Source: Chromera velia (taxonomy: Eukaryota > Sar > Chromeraceae). From it: a stretch of DNA of 22,145 nucleotides. The first letter of the stretch is position 1. Every line of letters begins with the position of its first letter. This document shows, piece by piece, positions 10,304-19,923 of the stretch. The stretch lies in NCBI GenBank assembly GCA_018398765.1, contig JAHBMJ010002153.1, positions 1 through 22,145 of the forward strand. Direction: 5' to 3'. Below the pieces are notes generated by a model, which was not told the DNA's origin, did no database searches, and was given only the letters and a program-made list of their open reading frames with translations. The translations under genes and the position numbers were made by a program.

Positions 10304-10540
10304 AACCCCTCTGACACTCCAGTAAACTTGAAATGCCACGCTGTAGGCGTGGCCAAACTTGAAACGCCTGCTTAATTTAAAGGTAGCACGCGGCCGAAGG
10401 CTGGTCAATTTAAAAATGAAGTACACTTGAATTTTTTTGTAGAATAACTTCTACTGCAGACAGTCTTGAAAGAACCATACCGCAGACGCGGCCAGCATTG
10501 AAAAATCCATTTCAAGACAGAGTGGAGTGTCAAGGGGGTT
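10304..10540. mobile_element. TIR element B, short relative of element A (237 bp)
   Basis: Left end AACCCCTCTGACACTCCAG and right end TGGAGTGTCAAGGGGGTT form inverted termini. Both share TGACACTCCA with element A. The left subterminal region has a perfect 7-bp hairpin GCCACGC/GCGTGGC, and the right part repeats element A's GAAAGAACCATACC and GGCCAGCATTGAAAAATCC blocks. It lacks most of A's interior. It starts 33 bp after element A ends. No coding capacity. Confidence 0.6.
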
Positions 10541-10831
10541 CCGCATATTAAAAATAGTTTTTCAAAAAATCTGGCTCTTTTAGCCTGTTTTAGCAGTGTA
10601 AGTTGCACACTTAAATAAAGAAGCCGAATTTTTTATAATTGATTTTGTCACTTCATGCTATAAAGCCAACTCATTCACGTTTTTTTAAATAATATAGTTT
10701 GGTTGGGGTGTATCTGTGCGGCGGGTATGCCAAACAATGGCAAACATGGCCAGCCGGGCCCAGCCCCCACTAGCTGGTATACATTTTTTAAAAGAGCAAC
10801 AAAGTAAGTGTATGAATTGTATGGGGATACG
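10541..10831. other. Unassigned AT-rich interval
   Basis: Between TIR element B and the LTR element. I see no gene or clear repeat here. Confidence 0.5.
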
Positions 10832-10835
10832 ACAT

Positions 10836-11286
10836 TGTGGAGTCCTACCCTATGGCGCCGCCCTCTGGACCCTCGCATGCGCTATATCTGAATAAGCCCA
10901 CATGCCGACACCAGGTTCCGCCGCCGCGCTTTGCTTCGTACGTGTCGCGCGCGTCGATCAAAGTTGTTGAAATCGAGTCTGACCTTCGTATTCAAGCATA
11001 CAACATGTCACTCGAGCAACGGATAGCATCGTTTGAGTCTGGTGTCTGTTTGGCATAGATTGAGAGCTCCTAAGAGTCTGAGAGAGAGGAATGAGTAGAA
11101 ACTGTACAATGATAGAATGAACCCAGTTGATTGGAATCCCAGATCGCTCTAGAGCTAAACCTGCTGTAAACTGTTGCCTGACTAAGTGTTGCTCACGTTC
11201 CTTCTCTAGAGTTTCCCTAAGGTTCTTGTCCTCGCTTTACCTTCTGTCTGGACGCCATAAGGTGGCCGGACAGGAGGGACAAAGCA
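10836..11286 (+). repeat. 5' LTR (451 bp)
   Basis: Starts TGTGGAGTCC and ends GGGACAAAGCA. It is the same length as the downstream copy with no indels by eye. A 73-codon frame inside is also present in the other LTR, but 8 of the 10 differences there change the amino acid, so it is not under protein-level constraint. Confidence 0.85.
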
Positions 11287-11289
11287 TTG

Positions 11290-11303
11290 TGGTGACCGCT
11301 CAG
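11290..11303 (+). promoter_or_regulatory. Possible primer binding site
   Basis: TGGTGACCGCTCAG starts 3 nt after the 5' LTR. A leading TGG could pair with a tRNA CCA end. I did not recognise the matching tRNA, so this rests on position and TGG only. Confidence 0.3.
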
Positions 11304-11991
11304 CTCGATGAGTGTCGACTCTCGTTTTCCTTCTGTGATGGAGACCAGATCTGTCTCTTTGTGCAACAGTTGAAATCCAATTGCAACGATACGGGCATGG
11401 TTAGGCAGAGACTGTGAGTAGGGGAATTCAGCGTCCCCTTGCGTCCCAAGCTGCCTGAAGCCCTGTTTCGGAGATCCCCTTCGAGTCTGATCCTGGATTT
11501 TTCCTTTCTCCTTGGATGGAGAGCCTGAAGATCGTTAGAGGTCGCCAAAGCCGATGGTGGAGACGTTGCTTGGTGTTGCTCGGGACTTCGAGAAGCCTGA
11601 TTTCATTGAGAATGCCGCCTACGAACAGATCGCAATCCAAATGGCCAGTAGAGTGCTTTTCTTATGCCTTTTGATTCTGTAACTATCTCCGTCTTCCGGA
11701 TGAGTGTCGGCTGATCACCTTCACTTATTTTTGCTGTTGGTTGCTTGCTTGTCTGCGCGAGGCTGACCACCTTCGTGGCCTACAAACACCTCTAGCGTGT
11801 CTGGGTCTGTCTGGACTGGTCCTCCGACAGCGTCTAAACATAAGAAGACGCCCTTCGCCTCTCCCATATGTCTGCAAGGTTGTCACTTTCTTCCGAGAGA
11901 GAGCTTGTCGCTTCTGGCTGTCCGTCTGTCATGTAGATCGTTCGATGAGTGGCTGTTCAATCAGATGTGCGAGACTCTGCTTGCATATTGA

Positions 11992-12291
11992 ACAGACAGA
12001 AGGGACGGATGGCGGCGTACCACATGGACCAACGTGGTGACGGCCGGTGTGCCAGCCGGGGAAGGCCTTCTGCTCTGGGACCCCGACGCGGCGAGCCTGG
12101 AGTAGAAAGGAGGGGGAAGTAAGAAAGGGGTACAAAATGATATCGAGCCTGCCCTCGACGGCAAGAGAGGCAGAAAGGTCGCGGCAGACCTACTGAGAGA
12201 CAGAGTAGGGCACACGGCAGCTGCCGCCTCATCTCTCGCCGGCGCCGGCAAAATTTTTAACAGGGATCGGGAAGGGCAAAGCGGGTCATAG
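11992..12291 (+). pseudogene. Relic coding frame in LTR element interior
   Basis: About 99 codons are open except for one in-frame TAG at 12103-12105. The frame reads like protein (for example WTNVVTAGVPAGEGLLLWD, then GRKVAADLLRDRVGH). I do not recognise the family. It might be a decayed gag fragment, but chance is not excluded. Confidence 0.2.
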
Positions 12292-12425
12292 GGGAAGGGA
12301 AAGGGAGGGAGAAGGGGGGGGAAAGGGGAAGAGGGGGTGAAAAGTGGAAACAAAGGGGGAGGGAAAGGGAGGGAAAAAGGGTGAGAAAGAGGGGGAGAGG
12401 GGGGTTGTTTCAGGGTGGGGGGGCG
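12265..12425 (+). repeat. G/A-rich purine tract
   Basis: About 160 nt of nearly pure purine with many GGG and GGGG runs, inside the LTR element. The minus strand reads as a proline-rich low-complexity frame that should not be taken as a gene. It could form G-quadruplexes or act as an internal polypurine tract. Confidence 0.75.
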
Positions 12426-13689
12426 AATCGAATCGAGGCTGGCCGAGAGCATGCGAAATACTAGCGACTGAGTGTGACTGGAGCGTCTTTTGTCTGGAGT
12501 TGAGAGGTCATATGTCAAAAGGAGCAGCAAGGGGATGAAACGAGACAGAAAGAAGAGACAAGATAGAAAGAAACCAGTGGGGCAGTCTGCAATGTGTCCG
12601 GTCCCTTCCCTCCCTCCCTTTATGCAGCTACTGACATGCGCGAAAATGTGTTTGTGCTTGATGAGACGGCCAAGTCCTTCTGTCAACAAGAACTCGATGT
12701 CGATTGCTTACCCCTACATCAGCTACGTATGAGACGGGCAGAGGACTGCCTAATTGCCGCCGCCGTGCGCTTATGCCTGCGTGTACCCACGACTGCCTGT
12801 GACTGCCTTTGCGAACCTGCACTGGACTTGGGGGGGGGATTGAGCTTATTGCAAAGCTGAGCTTCAAAAAAGCGGACTGCGAGAACGACAAGTCGAGCAC
12901 CGCATGTACCGTGTATTTGGAACTTCTGGAGCTTCTTTTGGAAGAGTGACCTTTCTTCTCTCTCGGCTTCTCTTCTTTGGGTGTGGCTTTGGAGTCAGAC
13001 CCTTCATGTGGCTGAGAGCACGAGCGCACGAGGGGGCGCCTTCATTCGCTGTCTCTTTTTTGTTTCTGTCTGCTGCTTTGAAACGTGTCGGGTTATCCCT
13101 GGCTTCCTTCTTAATTTAAGAAAAAGAGACTGGAAGAGGCGGAGAGAAAATGAGTAGAGGAGGAGCAAAGAGAGAAGAAATCTTTAAAGAGATGTCTAGT
13201 TCAACAAGAAAAAAAGAAAAAGCGAGGGGACAGCCCGTGCATGTTTCTGTATCCGTTTTGTATCTTCTCCCTACAGGGGGATGCCGGTGCTTTGGAGGCC
13301 CTCTGGGTTCTCTGGGTATCGCCTCTCCCCCTCGCAGTACGGGAGTTGATGGGGGCCTTGGTGGAGCTAGCCGTCTCTACGCGAGCATCTGCATGAAGCC
13401 AGATGGTGTACCGCCAGGCGTCTCCCTCCGATAGGTCTGACTGGCTGCCGTTCACGGCCGTTCGTTCGTTAATGTCTGTTGTCTTGATTTGCCCTTCCTT
13501 GCATCTGTTATGGTGCGAGGACGCTCAAGATTTCATTCCTTCGACTACATGCTTTGAAGTATTCTATTGGTTATATGGGTTTGCATTATGTCTGGTTGAT
13601 TGTGTTCTTTTGCTCACCTTTTTTCCCTTTCCGTACATGCTTGAATGTGTCTGGCTGATCGCGGGGACGCGATTTTCTTGTCTGTGGCC

Positions 13690-13699
13690 GGGGGGGATC
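13690..13699 (+). promoter_or_regulatory. Possible polypurine tract before 3' LTR
   Basis: A G7 run followed by ATC abuts the 3' LTR at 13700. A purine run in this place is where plus-strand priming would occur. It is short and interrupted, so support is modest. Confidence 0.35.
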
Positions 13700-14150
13700 T
13701 GTGGAGTCCTACCCTGTGGCGCCGCCCTCTGGACCCTCGCATGCGATATATCTGAATGAGCCCACGTGCCGACGCCAGGCTCCGCCGCCGCGCTTTGCTT
13801 CGTACGTGTTGCGCGCGTCGATCAAAGTTGTTGAAATCGAGTCTGACTTTCGTATTCAAGCATGCAACATGTCACTTGAGCAACGGATAGCATCGTTTGA
13901 GTCTGGTGTCTGTTTGGCATAGATTGAGAGCTCCTAAGAGTCTGAGAGAGAGGAATGAGTAGAAACTGTACAATGATAGAATGAACCCAGTTGATTGGAA
14001 TCCCAGATCGCTCTAGAGCCAAACCTGCTGTAAACTGTTGCCTGACTAAGTGTTGCTCACGTTCCTTCTCTAGAGTTTCCCTAAGGTTCTTGTCCTCGCT
14101 TTACCTTCTGTCTGGACGCCATAAGGTGGCCGGACAGGAGGGACAAAGTA
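13700..14150 (+). repeat. 3' LTR (451 bp)
   Basis: Starts TGTGGAGTCC and ends GGGACAAAGTA. The terminal CA has become TA. It is followed directly by ACAT, the matching copy of the target duplication at 10832-10835. Confidence 0.85.
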
Positions 14151-14540
14151 ACATATATGACAAAACCCTCAATTATCAGTATATAAATTGTATGTAGGTA
14201 TGTCATTCTTCTTAGTTTAGAATTAACCTGTCTTATAAATTAACCAATCTTTCATGTCAAGTACGTTGTCCTCCTCCCCAAGGGCCTGTACTGCGGCTAC
14301 GTCTCCTGTTGTATAACTAATGACATATGGCCCTTGTCTTCACCGTTGCCTTAGGCTACGTTGCCCACGATCCTCTCGCTCAGACTCCTGATGCATGCTA
14401 CTAGTATACATGGTTAGTGTTGGTCTGTTTTGTGGTGTTATCTAGTACGTGCTATAATAATCATGCATAGTAGTATTATATACAAACCCTCAAGAGGTAT
14501 ATGAGGTCCTGGATAAAAAAACCACACAAGCATGCTGCAC

Positions 14541-14570
14541 ATATAGTCTAATATAGTCTGATATAGTCTT
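14541..14570. repeat. Three tandem ATATAGTCTR decamers
   Basis: ATATAGTCTA, ATATAGTCTG and ATATAGTCTT lie head to tail, followed by GCATGCATGC. This is in the unassigned interval 14155-15350, where no gene is supported. Confidence 0.85.
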
Positions 14571-14591
14571 GCATGCATGCAGACTTACTTC

Positions 14592-14608
14592 CGCGCGCAA
14601 GGCGCGCG
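14592..14608. other. GC inverted repeat, 7-bp stem and 3-nt loop
   Basis: CGCGCGC, AAG, GCGCGCG. It is a perfect stem, standing out in an otherwise AT-rich stretch. Function unknown. Confidence 0.6.
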
Positions 14609-14790
14609 AACTGAATTGTTTTGAAAGGATCAGAATTAATGATTGTATCGATCAACATACATAGAGATGAACGAATTGTTGCAAGGCGCTGGATTGGGCA
14701 GAGTCCCGTGCTTTATATATGGTAAGAAGTTCAGCAAGTCTGACAGTCAGTAGAAGGAAGCACGCCCCCTGTTTTCTCAAAGAGTCTAGA

Positions 14791-14910
14791 TTGACTGGCA
14801 TTCCCTCCCGTTCAGCCCTGCAGGCTCTCGGGAGCATTGTTTTAACAAAAAGACTGGAAAGCCGTTCCCATTTGACCCTTCAGGCTCTCGGGAGCGTTGT
14901 TTTGAGTTTC
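14791..14910. repeat. Two 60-bp tandem repeats
   Basis: The core CAGGCTCTCGGGAGC recurs at 14821 and 14881, exactly 60 bp apart, with GACTGG and TTGTTTT flanks also shared. The first halves are more diverged. A short minus-strand frame over this region has no recognisable domain. Confidence 0.7.
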
Positions 14911-15350
14911 TGGCAAGCCCTTTCGGCTTTGTGCAAAGTTAGTGGCAGAAACATCGGAGGTCAGCCTGGGTAAAGACATGCAACCCCTGGAGGTCTGTGT
15001 GGGCACTGACATGCTGGGAGGTGTTGCCATGTTTTCATGTGTTGTTTTGGCCTTCTTGTGTCTGATCCAAGTTCTTTGTGACCCCGTACGTGTGGACTTT
15101 TGGTTGTGCGTGGATGCATGTACGCTGGCAGAGAGAAGTGTCAGCCGCTCTTGGGATTAAAAGTAGGGGGAGATGAGCTTGTTCAAGAAGGTTGGCAAGA
15201 AAAAGAAAGAAATTCAGACTTATATAAGGAAATGAGAAAAAGTTGCGTGACCCTGTGGTGGAGTGATCTGATGTAGGTGTTCCAGCGCAGTCCAAAGAGA
15301 GGGATTCAAATCCTGATTTCGCTTATCACTCTTTCCATGGAACAAAGAAG

Positions 15351-15424
15351 ATGAAGTATGCTTGCAAACCACCCTCCTTGCAGGATCTGTTGAGCGACTC
15401 TTCAGAGTCGGATCAGGAGGAAAT
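15351..15424 (+). other. Weak candidate coding exon
   Basis: ATG 15351 opens a short acidic protein-like frame with SLQDLLSDSSESDQEE, and a good donor GTTAGT follows at 15425. A pyrimidine-rich stretch and several possible acceptors (for example before 15624, 16340, 16478 and 16549) follow. I could not assemble a consistent multi-exon protein, and I recognise no family. Treat as unproven. Confidence 0.18.
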
Positions 15425-15540
15425 TGTTAGTCAGCAGTGGCCTTTTCATGGACGTATCTCTACTCCATCGACCCCTCCCCCACGTTTTTCATATTTTTGT
15501 CTTCTTTTCCTTATCCCTCTATCTCTTACTTTCCCTACAT

Positions 15541-15545
15541 GTGTA

Positions 15546-15576
<31 letters not shown>

Positions 15577-15600
15577 GCGTGTGCGTGTGTGCATGTGTGG
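15541..15600. repeat. GT/GC dinucleotide microsatellite
   Basis: GT run with TATA and GC interruptions. Frames across it read as Cys/Val strings and are artefacts. Confidence 0.9.
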
Positions 15601-17340
15601 ATGCCTGTTTGACTGTTCGTCAGTCTACTGTATGAAAAAAAAATCAAAAGAAAACATCAAACGGAAAGAATGAGAGAAGAGATCTTCACAAATAAAAAAA
15701 GTCGAAGAAATCTGAAAGAAAGCAGTCAGGTTTCTGGATCTGCGTGATTTATGATACTGGGTGAGCAAAATGCAAAAATGTAGGAGTCACGAATATACAG
15801 TCCCTCGCAGGAGTTAGTCTATTGAATTGTTTTTTCTGCGTTATATGCCCCTCCTTGTTGCAGACCAAGGACTACCAAGGACATTGACAGAAAGGTTAGC
15901 CAACAAAAAGAACACAAAAAGGGAACTTCACACGGGTAGGTGCCGAGGCAGTCTTCTTCCGGTAGATAGACGCAGAGAGGCGCAGTGAGGCATAGTGAGG
16001 CATAGTATGAGTTGAGTGGAAGCGCTTCATGAATCGACGGTGTAGACCTGCATGATGAGACACTTGTAGTCCTTAAACAGTGCATTTTGACACTCTCATG
16101 AGTGTCTTACACAACATGTCATGGATAAGCGGAGATGTTTTTCGCCAAGTTGATCAAATTGAGCGCCGCCCACCGCCATCTACCCTTTGGAACTTGGGAA
16201 GGCTCAGAGCCACACAAACACAGTTGGGTAAGACGACAAATCAGAAGATGGAAATGCCATCAAAACAAAAGTTTCAGTATTTTTATCTCATGTGGTCCTT
16301 GGTTCTGAAGCTCGTTCTTTCCATCGCTTTTTGTTTTCAGACAATTTCCGTTGGGATGTATGCTTTTTGATTGAATTTCCGCTTGCAATCTTGTTTGATG
16401 ACTCAAAGTTTGTGAGGATCTGATGAAAGTCATTTTTTCAGTTGACTGAAATCAGAGCATTCTCTTTTGTGCAGGGTCAGCATCCTGTTTCTTTCTGCGG
16501 GAATATGCAATGACCACATGTCCATCCATGCTGTCTGTAAATGCGCAGGTCTGAAGCACACACGATTATCGAAAAGATTCTTTTGCAACCAAAAAGGGGC
16601 ATGCAACCTTCGAGGACCGGGAAGAATCCAAAGAGATTGGGACCACTGCAGGCCCGCTGAGAACCTCCATCCGATCTCATAGGTTTGTTGAACAAATTTC
16701 TGTCTCCCTCTTTTGCGTTCCCATTGTTGTTTCATAACCCTATGGCTCTCTCCTGCACTACGGACAGGGGGTCTTTCAGGATCATCTTAGGGACCACTTA
16801 GTAGTAGAGAATCGAGCAGGTTCCGGCAGAGAATCGGCCGATTCAAGGCGACATTTTGGGGTTAGAAGAACGGAAGAAACCTTGAGGAAGAAAAATGCCT
16901 GAGAGAAGCCACATATGGGACAAAATTGAGGGAGAGTCTGCCGTGCCGACTTTTTGAAGGAAACATCCGATCCATGTAGATAGTGAGACCTTGCTTTCAC
17001 TCATATTGTTCTTTTCCCTCCATCTCTATTGTGTGCACCACTTCAAAATTCTTTGTCGTCGATCATCGTCTTCTGGGACAACGATTGGATTAATTCGGAT
17101 AAAGAACGTGCCCTAATGCCACTCTGGTCGGTGCCGACTCGGGGGAGCTGTTCGAATAGACTTTGAACGAGATATGGAGTAAGTCGGTCATGGCGTGGTC
17201 GAAAGTGGGTTCGTTTGACAGACTGCCAGTGGGGGATGGGTGAGAGTGGGTCAAAAAAATGGAGGCAAGGATAGATGGGCTGCGAGTGAAGGGAGTCACT
17301 GATAAAGAAAATCTGGACTGAGTGCTTCAGCCTTCAGTGA
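15601..17340. other. Unassigned interval
   Basis: Mixed composition, only short frames (at most about 100 codons) without recognisable domains. It includes a small perfect hairpin GACACTC/GAGTGTC at 16089-16106. No gene is supported, though a decayed element or small-exon gene is possible. Confidence 0.5.
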
Positions 17341-17347
17341 GACCGCA

Positions 17348-17374
17348 CAGGTGCACATACTATATGTGCACTTG
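17348..17374. other. Strong inverted repeat, 9-bp perfect arms
   Basis: Arms GTGCACATA and TATGTGCAC (17351-17371) enclose the loop CTA. One G-T pair and two more Watson-Crick pairs extend the stem to 12 bp at RNA level. It is followed by TTGTATTTTTGTG. It may be a structured RNA, a terminator-like hairpin or chance; nothing adjacent decides. Confidence 0.6.
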
Positions 17375-17739
17375 TATTTTTGTGTATGAGCGAGAAAGCG
17401 ACCGTGCACGTCAGACCGAAAAAATGAGGGGACCATCATGAAGTGCACCGCCTAGGCTAGCCCCGATTCAGCATAAAGAGATTGAATATGCATGGTCTGT
17501 TCATTCATAACTGCTCCTCAACACTCCGTTCGATCATTTTAATGCATGCACTTTGCAACTGATTAATCGGATTTTCATTGAATCGATCTCGTGACCCCGG
17601 AAAGCTTTACACAGTTATCAACGCATGAACAATATTCTGCTTTGCGGGCCACTTGCATGCCGTGCACACGATGTGATATAAGAGCATTTGTGTAAGAGCC
17701 TTTCACAGTAGGGCGCCAAAGTCCCACGCCGTAACACAA

Positions 17740-18240
17740 GTGTGAAACTCAAAAACGAACTGACACATAAACGTAATTTAAAAAAATAATTCAAGTTTTA
17801 GCTAGAAATTATTTATTTATTTTCTTATGTATGGGAGCCTAGCGAAATTTTATTCTGGTGGGTGTCATTGAATCAAGGATGGTTACGGACGGTTAAGTAT
17901 AGTAGTTTGAAAACTTATGAACCAATTGATCTTATGGTCTTATACAAAGGTTTTTTTGGCCTATTTTATTAGCAAAAAGAAGTTTTAAACGCCTTACCAG
18001 TCATTTGGGTACATTTGGGACCCTTTTGATCGTTTGCATACACTAAAAAAGATTAAAAAAGTGATTTTATGAAAAAAAAAAATCTGACATAAAGCTCTAC
18101 TAACACAATCAGGCATAGCTTGAGTAAATAATTTTTTGACATTCAATAGTTTTGGTATCTTGTGGGTATGTTTTTATTCTATTATAATTTTTTTTTGCTT
18201 AATTATTCATTAATTTTATTGCCTACTGTAGTATGTATCA
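17740..18240. other. AT-rich interval
   Basis: Long A and T runs and no usable frame. The end of the block (18231-18260) nearly repeats sequence at 9136-9165 in the other AT-rich block, hinting at a shared dispersed element. Confidence 0.55.
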
Positions 18241-18797
18241 TATCCATGTATGTGTTCATGTTACTGCCACCAACCTGAATTTTGGGCTAATTTCTGACGT
18301 CCAAACTAGCGTCCGAACCTCTAGCCTAGCTCCAAACTTACTGAAATACAGGCCCGCCTGCATGTATATGTTTGGTTTCGCCAATGGTCTGGATGATAGA
18401 GGGTTTTGTCATGCATGGTCTGGATAGGTTTTGGTCGATGTTAGATTTAAAGACGCGGTTGGTGTGCTTACGCATGAATCAAAAAACCTCTGGCATGGAC
18501 AAGTTGTGCGGCGACGCCAGGAATCCACAACAGCTTGTATAGCTATAGCATCACCCCCCTTGTCCTATTTGGAACCTCTACCTTTTTTGGCGGCGGCGTC
18601 CAGAGGCCGCAAGCCCAAAATAAACAACCCCGGGGGTTTTTGCGGCGGCGGTCCAACCTGTCAACAAAACCGGGGTTCGTTTTGCGTGCATAGAAGACTC
18701 CACGATGTCCTCCACCTCCCTCTAACTCTCATAGTCCTTCACCTTGTCTGGGCTCCTCTACCACTTGCACGCCCCTTGGATCCCTCCAGCCTCTAGC

Positions 18798-18863
18798 ATG
18801 GCGACTGAAGAAGAGGAGACAAGAGTTCAGGAGTCGTTCAACGCTGTATGTCAGAGGCTGAAG
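18798..18863 (+). CDS. Candidate first coding exon (partial gene)
   Basis: ATG at 18798 opens 22 codons (MATEEEETRVQESF, then NAVCQRLK) that end at AAG|GTCAGT, the same six-base donor as PFAS intron 1. Reading on meets a stop after four more codons, so the frame is meaningful only if spliced. Upstream sequence is CT-rich and GC-rich, like a 5' UTR and promoter. The FNAVCQRLK piece resembles the start of the retinoblastoma N-terminal domain (human FTALCQKLK, from memory), but that is too short to name the gene. Exon 2 is not visible. It would lie beyond the repeat arrays or outside the window. Chance is a real alternative. Confidence 0.28.
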
Positions 18864-19050
18864 GTCAGTCAAAAGTGAACTTGCTCGCATGGTGCATCCG
18901 CATGCCAGCTCTGAGAGTCAAAGAATACAAGATAGGCTGCATTATGGCTGCATTGATTTGCCCCCCAATGAATATAGCATGGATGAGTGAGCCAACGAGG
19001 AGATCTTGAGCTCTCGTGACCTTGCCCTTCGGCTGAAGTGATTCCTCCTT

Positions 19051-19919
19051 CAGTCAGTCAGCTAGTCAGCCAGTCAGCGAGCCGGTCATACAGCAGTCAG
19101 TCCGTATGTACGTGAGTCACTGCATAAGCCGTTCAGTCTACCATGCAGTAAGCCAGTCAGTTAGCCACTCATCTCGCCAGTCACGGTGAGTCATGCACAA
19201 TCAGTCAGTCGGCCAGTTAGTCAGCCAGTCAGCCACTCAGCCAGTCAGCCAGCCTGTGAGCGAGCAAGTCAGCACTCAATCCGTAAGCCGTTCAGCTCGT
19301 TGGTCAGTCAGCCAGCAGCCACATTCAGTCACCATCAGTCAGCCGGCACGTCAGTTAGCCACCCAGTCAGGCAGCCAGCCAACTAGCCAGTCAGTCAGTG
19401 AGCCGGTCAGTCGGTCAGTCGGTCAGTCCGTCAGTCAGTCAGTCAGTCAGCCTGTCAGTCAGTCAGTCAGTCAGTCAGTCAGCCTGTCATTCAGTGAGTC
19501 AGTGAGTCAGTCAGTCAGTCAGCCTATCAGTCAGTCAGTCAATCAGCCTGTCATTCAGTGAGTCAGTGAGTCAGTCAGTCAGTGAGTCAGTCAGTCAGTG
19601 AGTCAGTGAGTCAGTCAGTGAGTCAGTCAGTCAGTGAGTCAGTCAGTCAGTCAGTGAGTCAGTGAGTCAGTCAGTCAGTCAGCCTGTCAGTCAGTGAGTC
19701 AGTCAGTCCAGTCAGTCAGTCAGTCGGCCTCGCAGCCAATCAGCCAGTCAGTCAGTCAATCAACCTCTCAGTCAATCAGTCAGTCATTCAGTCAGTCAGT
19801 CAGTCAGTCGGTCGGTCAATCGGTCAGTCAGTCAGAGTCAAAAAATGAGCCCATTAGTCAGTCTTTGAGTGTGTCAGTCAGATAGTCAGACAGCTAGTAG
19901 CCGAGTCACTCAGTCAGAC
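19051..19919. repeat. CAGT tetranucleotide tract (about 870 bp)
   Basis: CAGT units with CAGC, CGGT, GTGA and CATT variants; purest at about 19395-19830. All three plus frames stay largely open, reading Ser/Val/Gln strings, because CAGT has no stop in any plus frame, whereas each minus frame has TGA every 12 nt. Apparent proteins over it are artefacts. Confidence 0.95.
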
Positions 19920-19923
19920 AACC

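Larger units (their letters stand above)
10832..14154 (+). mobile_element. LTR retrotransposon, apparently non-autonomous, with 4-bp target duplication
   Basis: Two direct copies of 451 bp (10836-11286 and 13700-14150) begin TGTGGAGTCC and end in CA (5' copy) or TA (3' copy). They flank a 2413-bp internal region. The same four bases ACAT lie immediately outside both ends (10832-10835 and 14151-14154), as expected for a target duplication. The LTRs differ at 12 positions by my count, 11 of them transitions, about 97 percent identity. The internal region has no long frame with gag, protease, reverse transcriptase or integrase motifs, so this resembles a LARD/TRIM-type element that would need enzymes from elsewhere. 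Orientation (+) is tentative and rests on the weak PBS and PPT assignments. Confidence 0.8.

Noticed and set aside
10837-11058. 73-codon frame present in both LTRs, which at first looks like a conserved duplicated gene
   Set aside because: Eight of ten nucleotide differences between copies change the residue, so there is no sign of purifying selection; LTR identity explains the duplication.
11961-12689. 242-codon minus-strand proline-rich frame
   Set aside because: Its bulk is the complement of the G/A purine tract, so the Pro/Phe/Ser pattern is low complexity rather than a protein.
15250-15330. tRNA-like sequence with a GGGATTCAAATCC segment
   Set aside because: The T-arm-like piece is a near-palindrome and I could not form acceptor and anticodon stems around it.
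19186-19885. Ser/Val/Gln repeat 'proteins'
   Set aside because: CAGT repeats are stop-free in all three plus frames; there is no start context, domain or frame preference.
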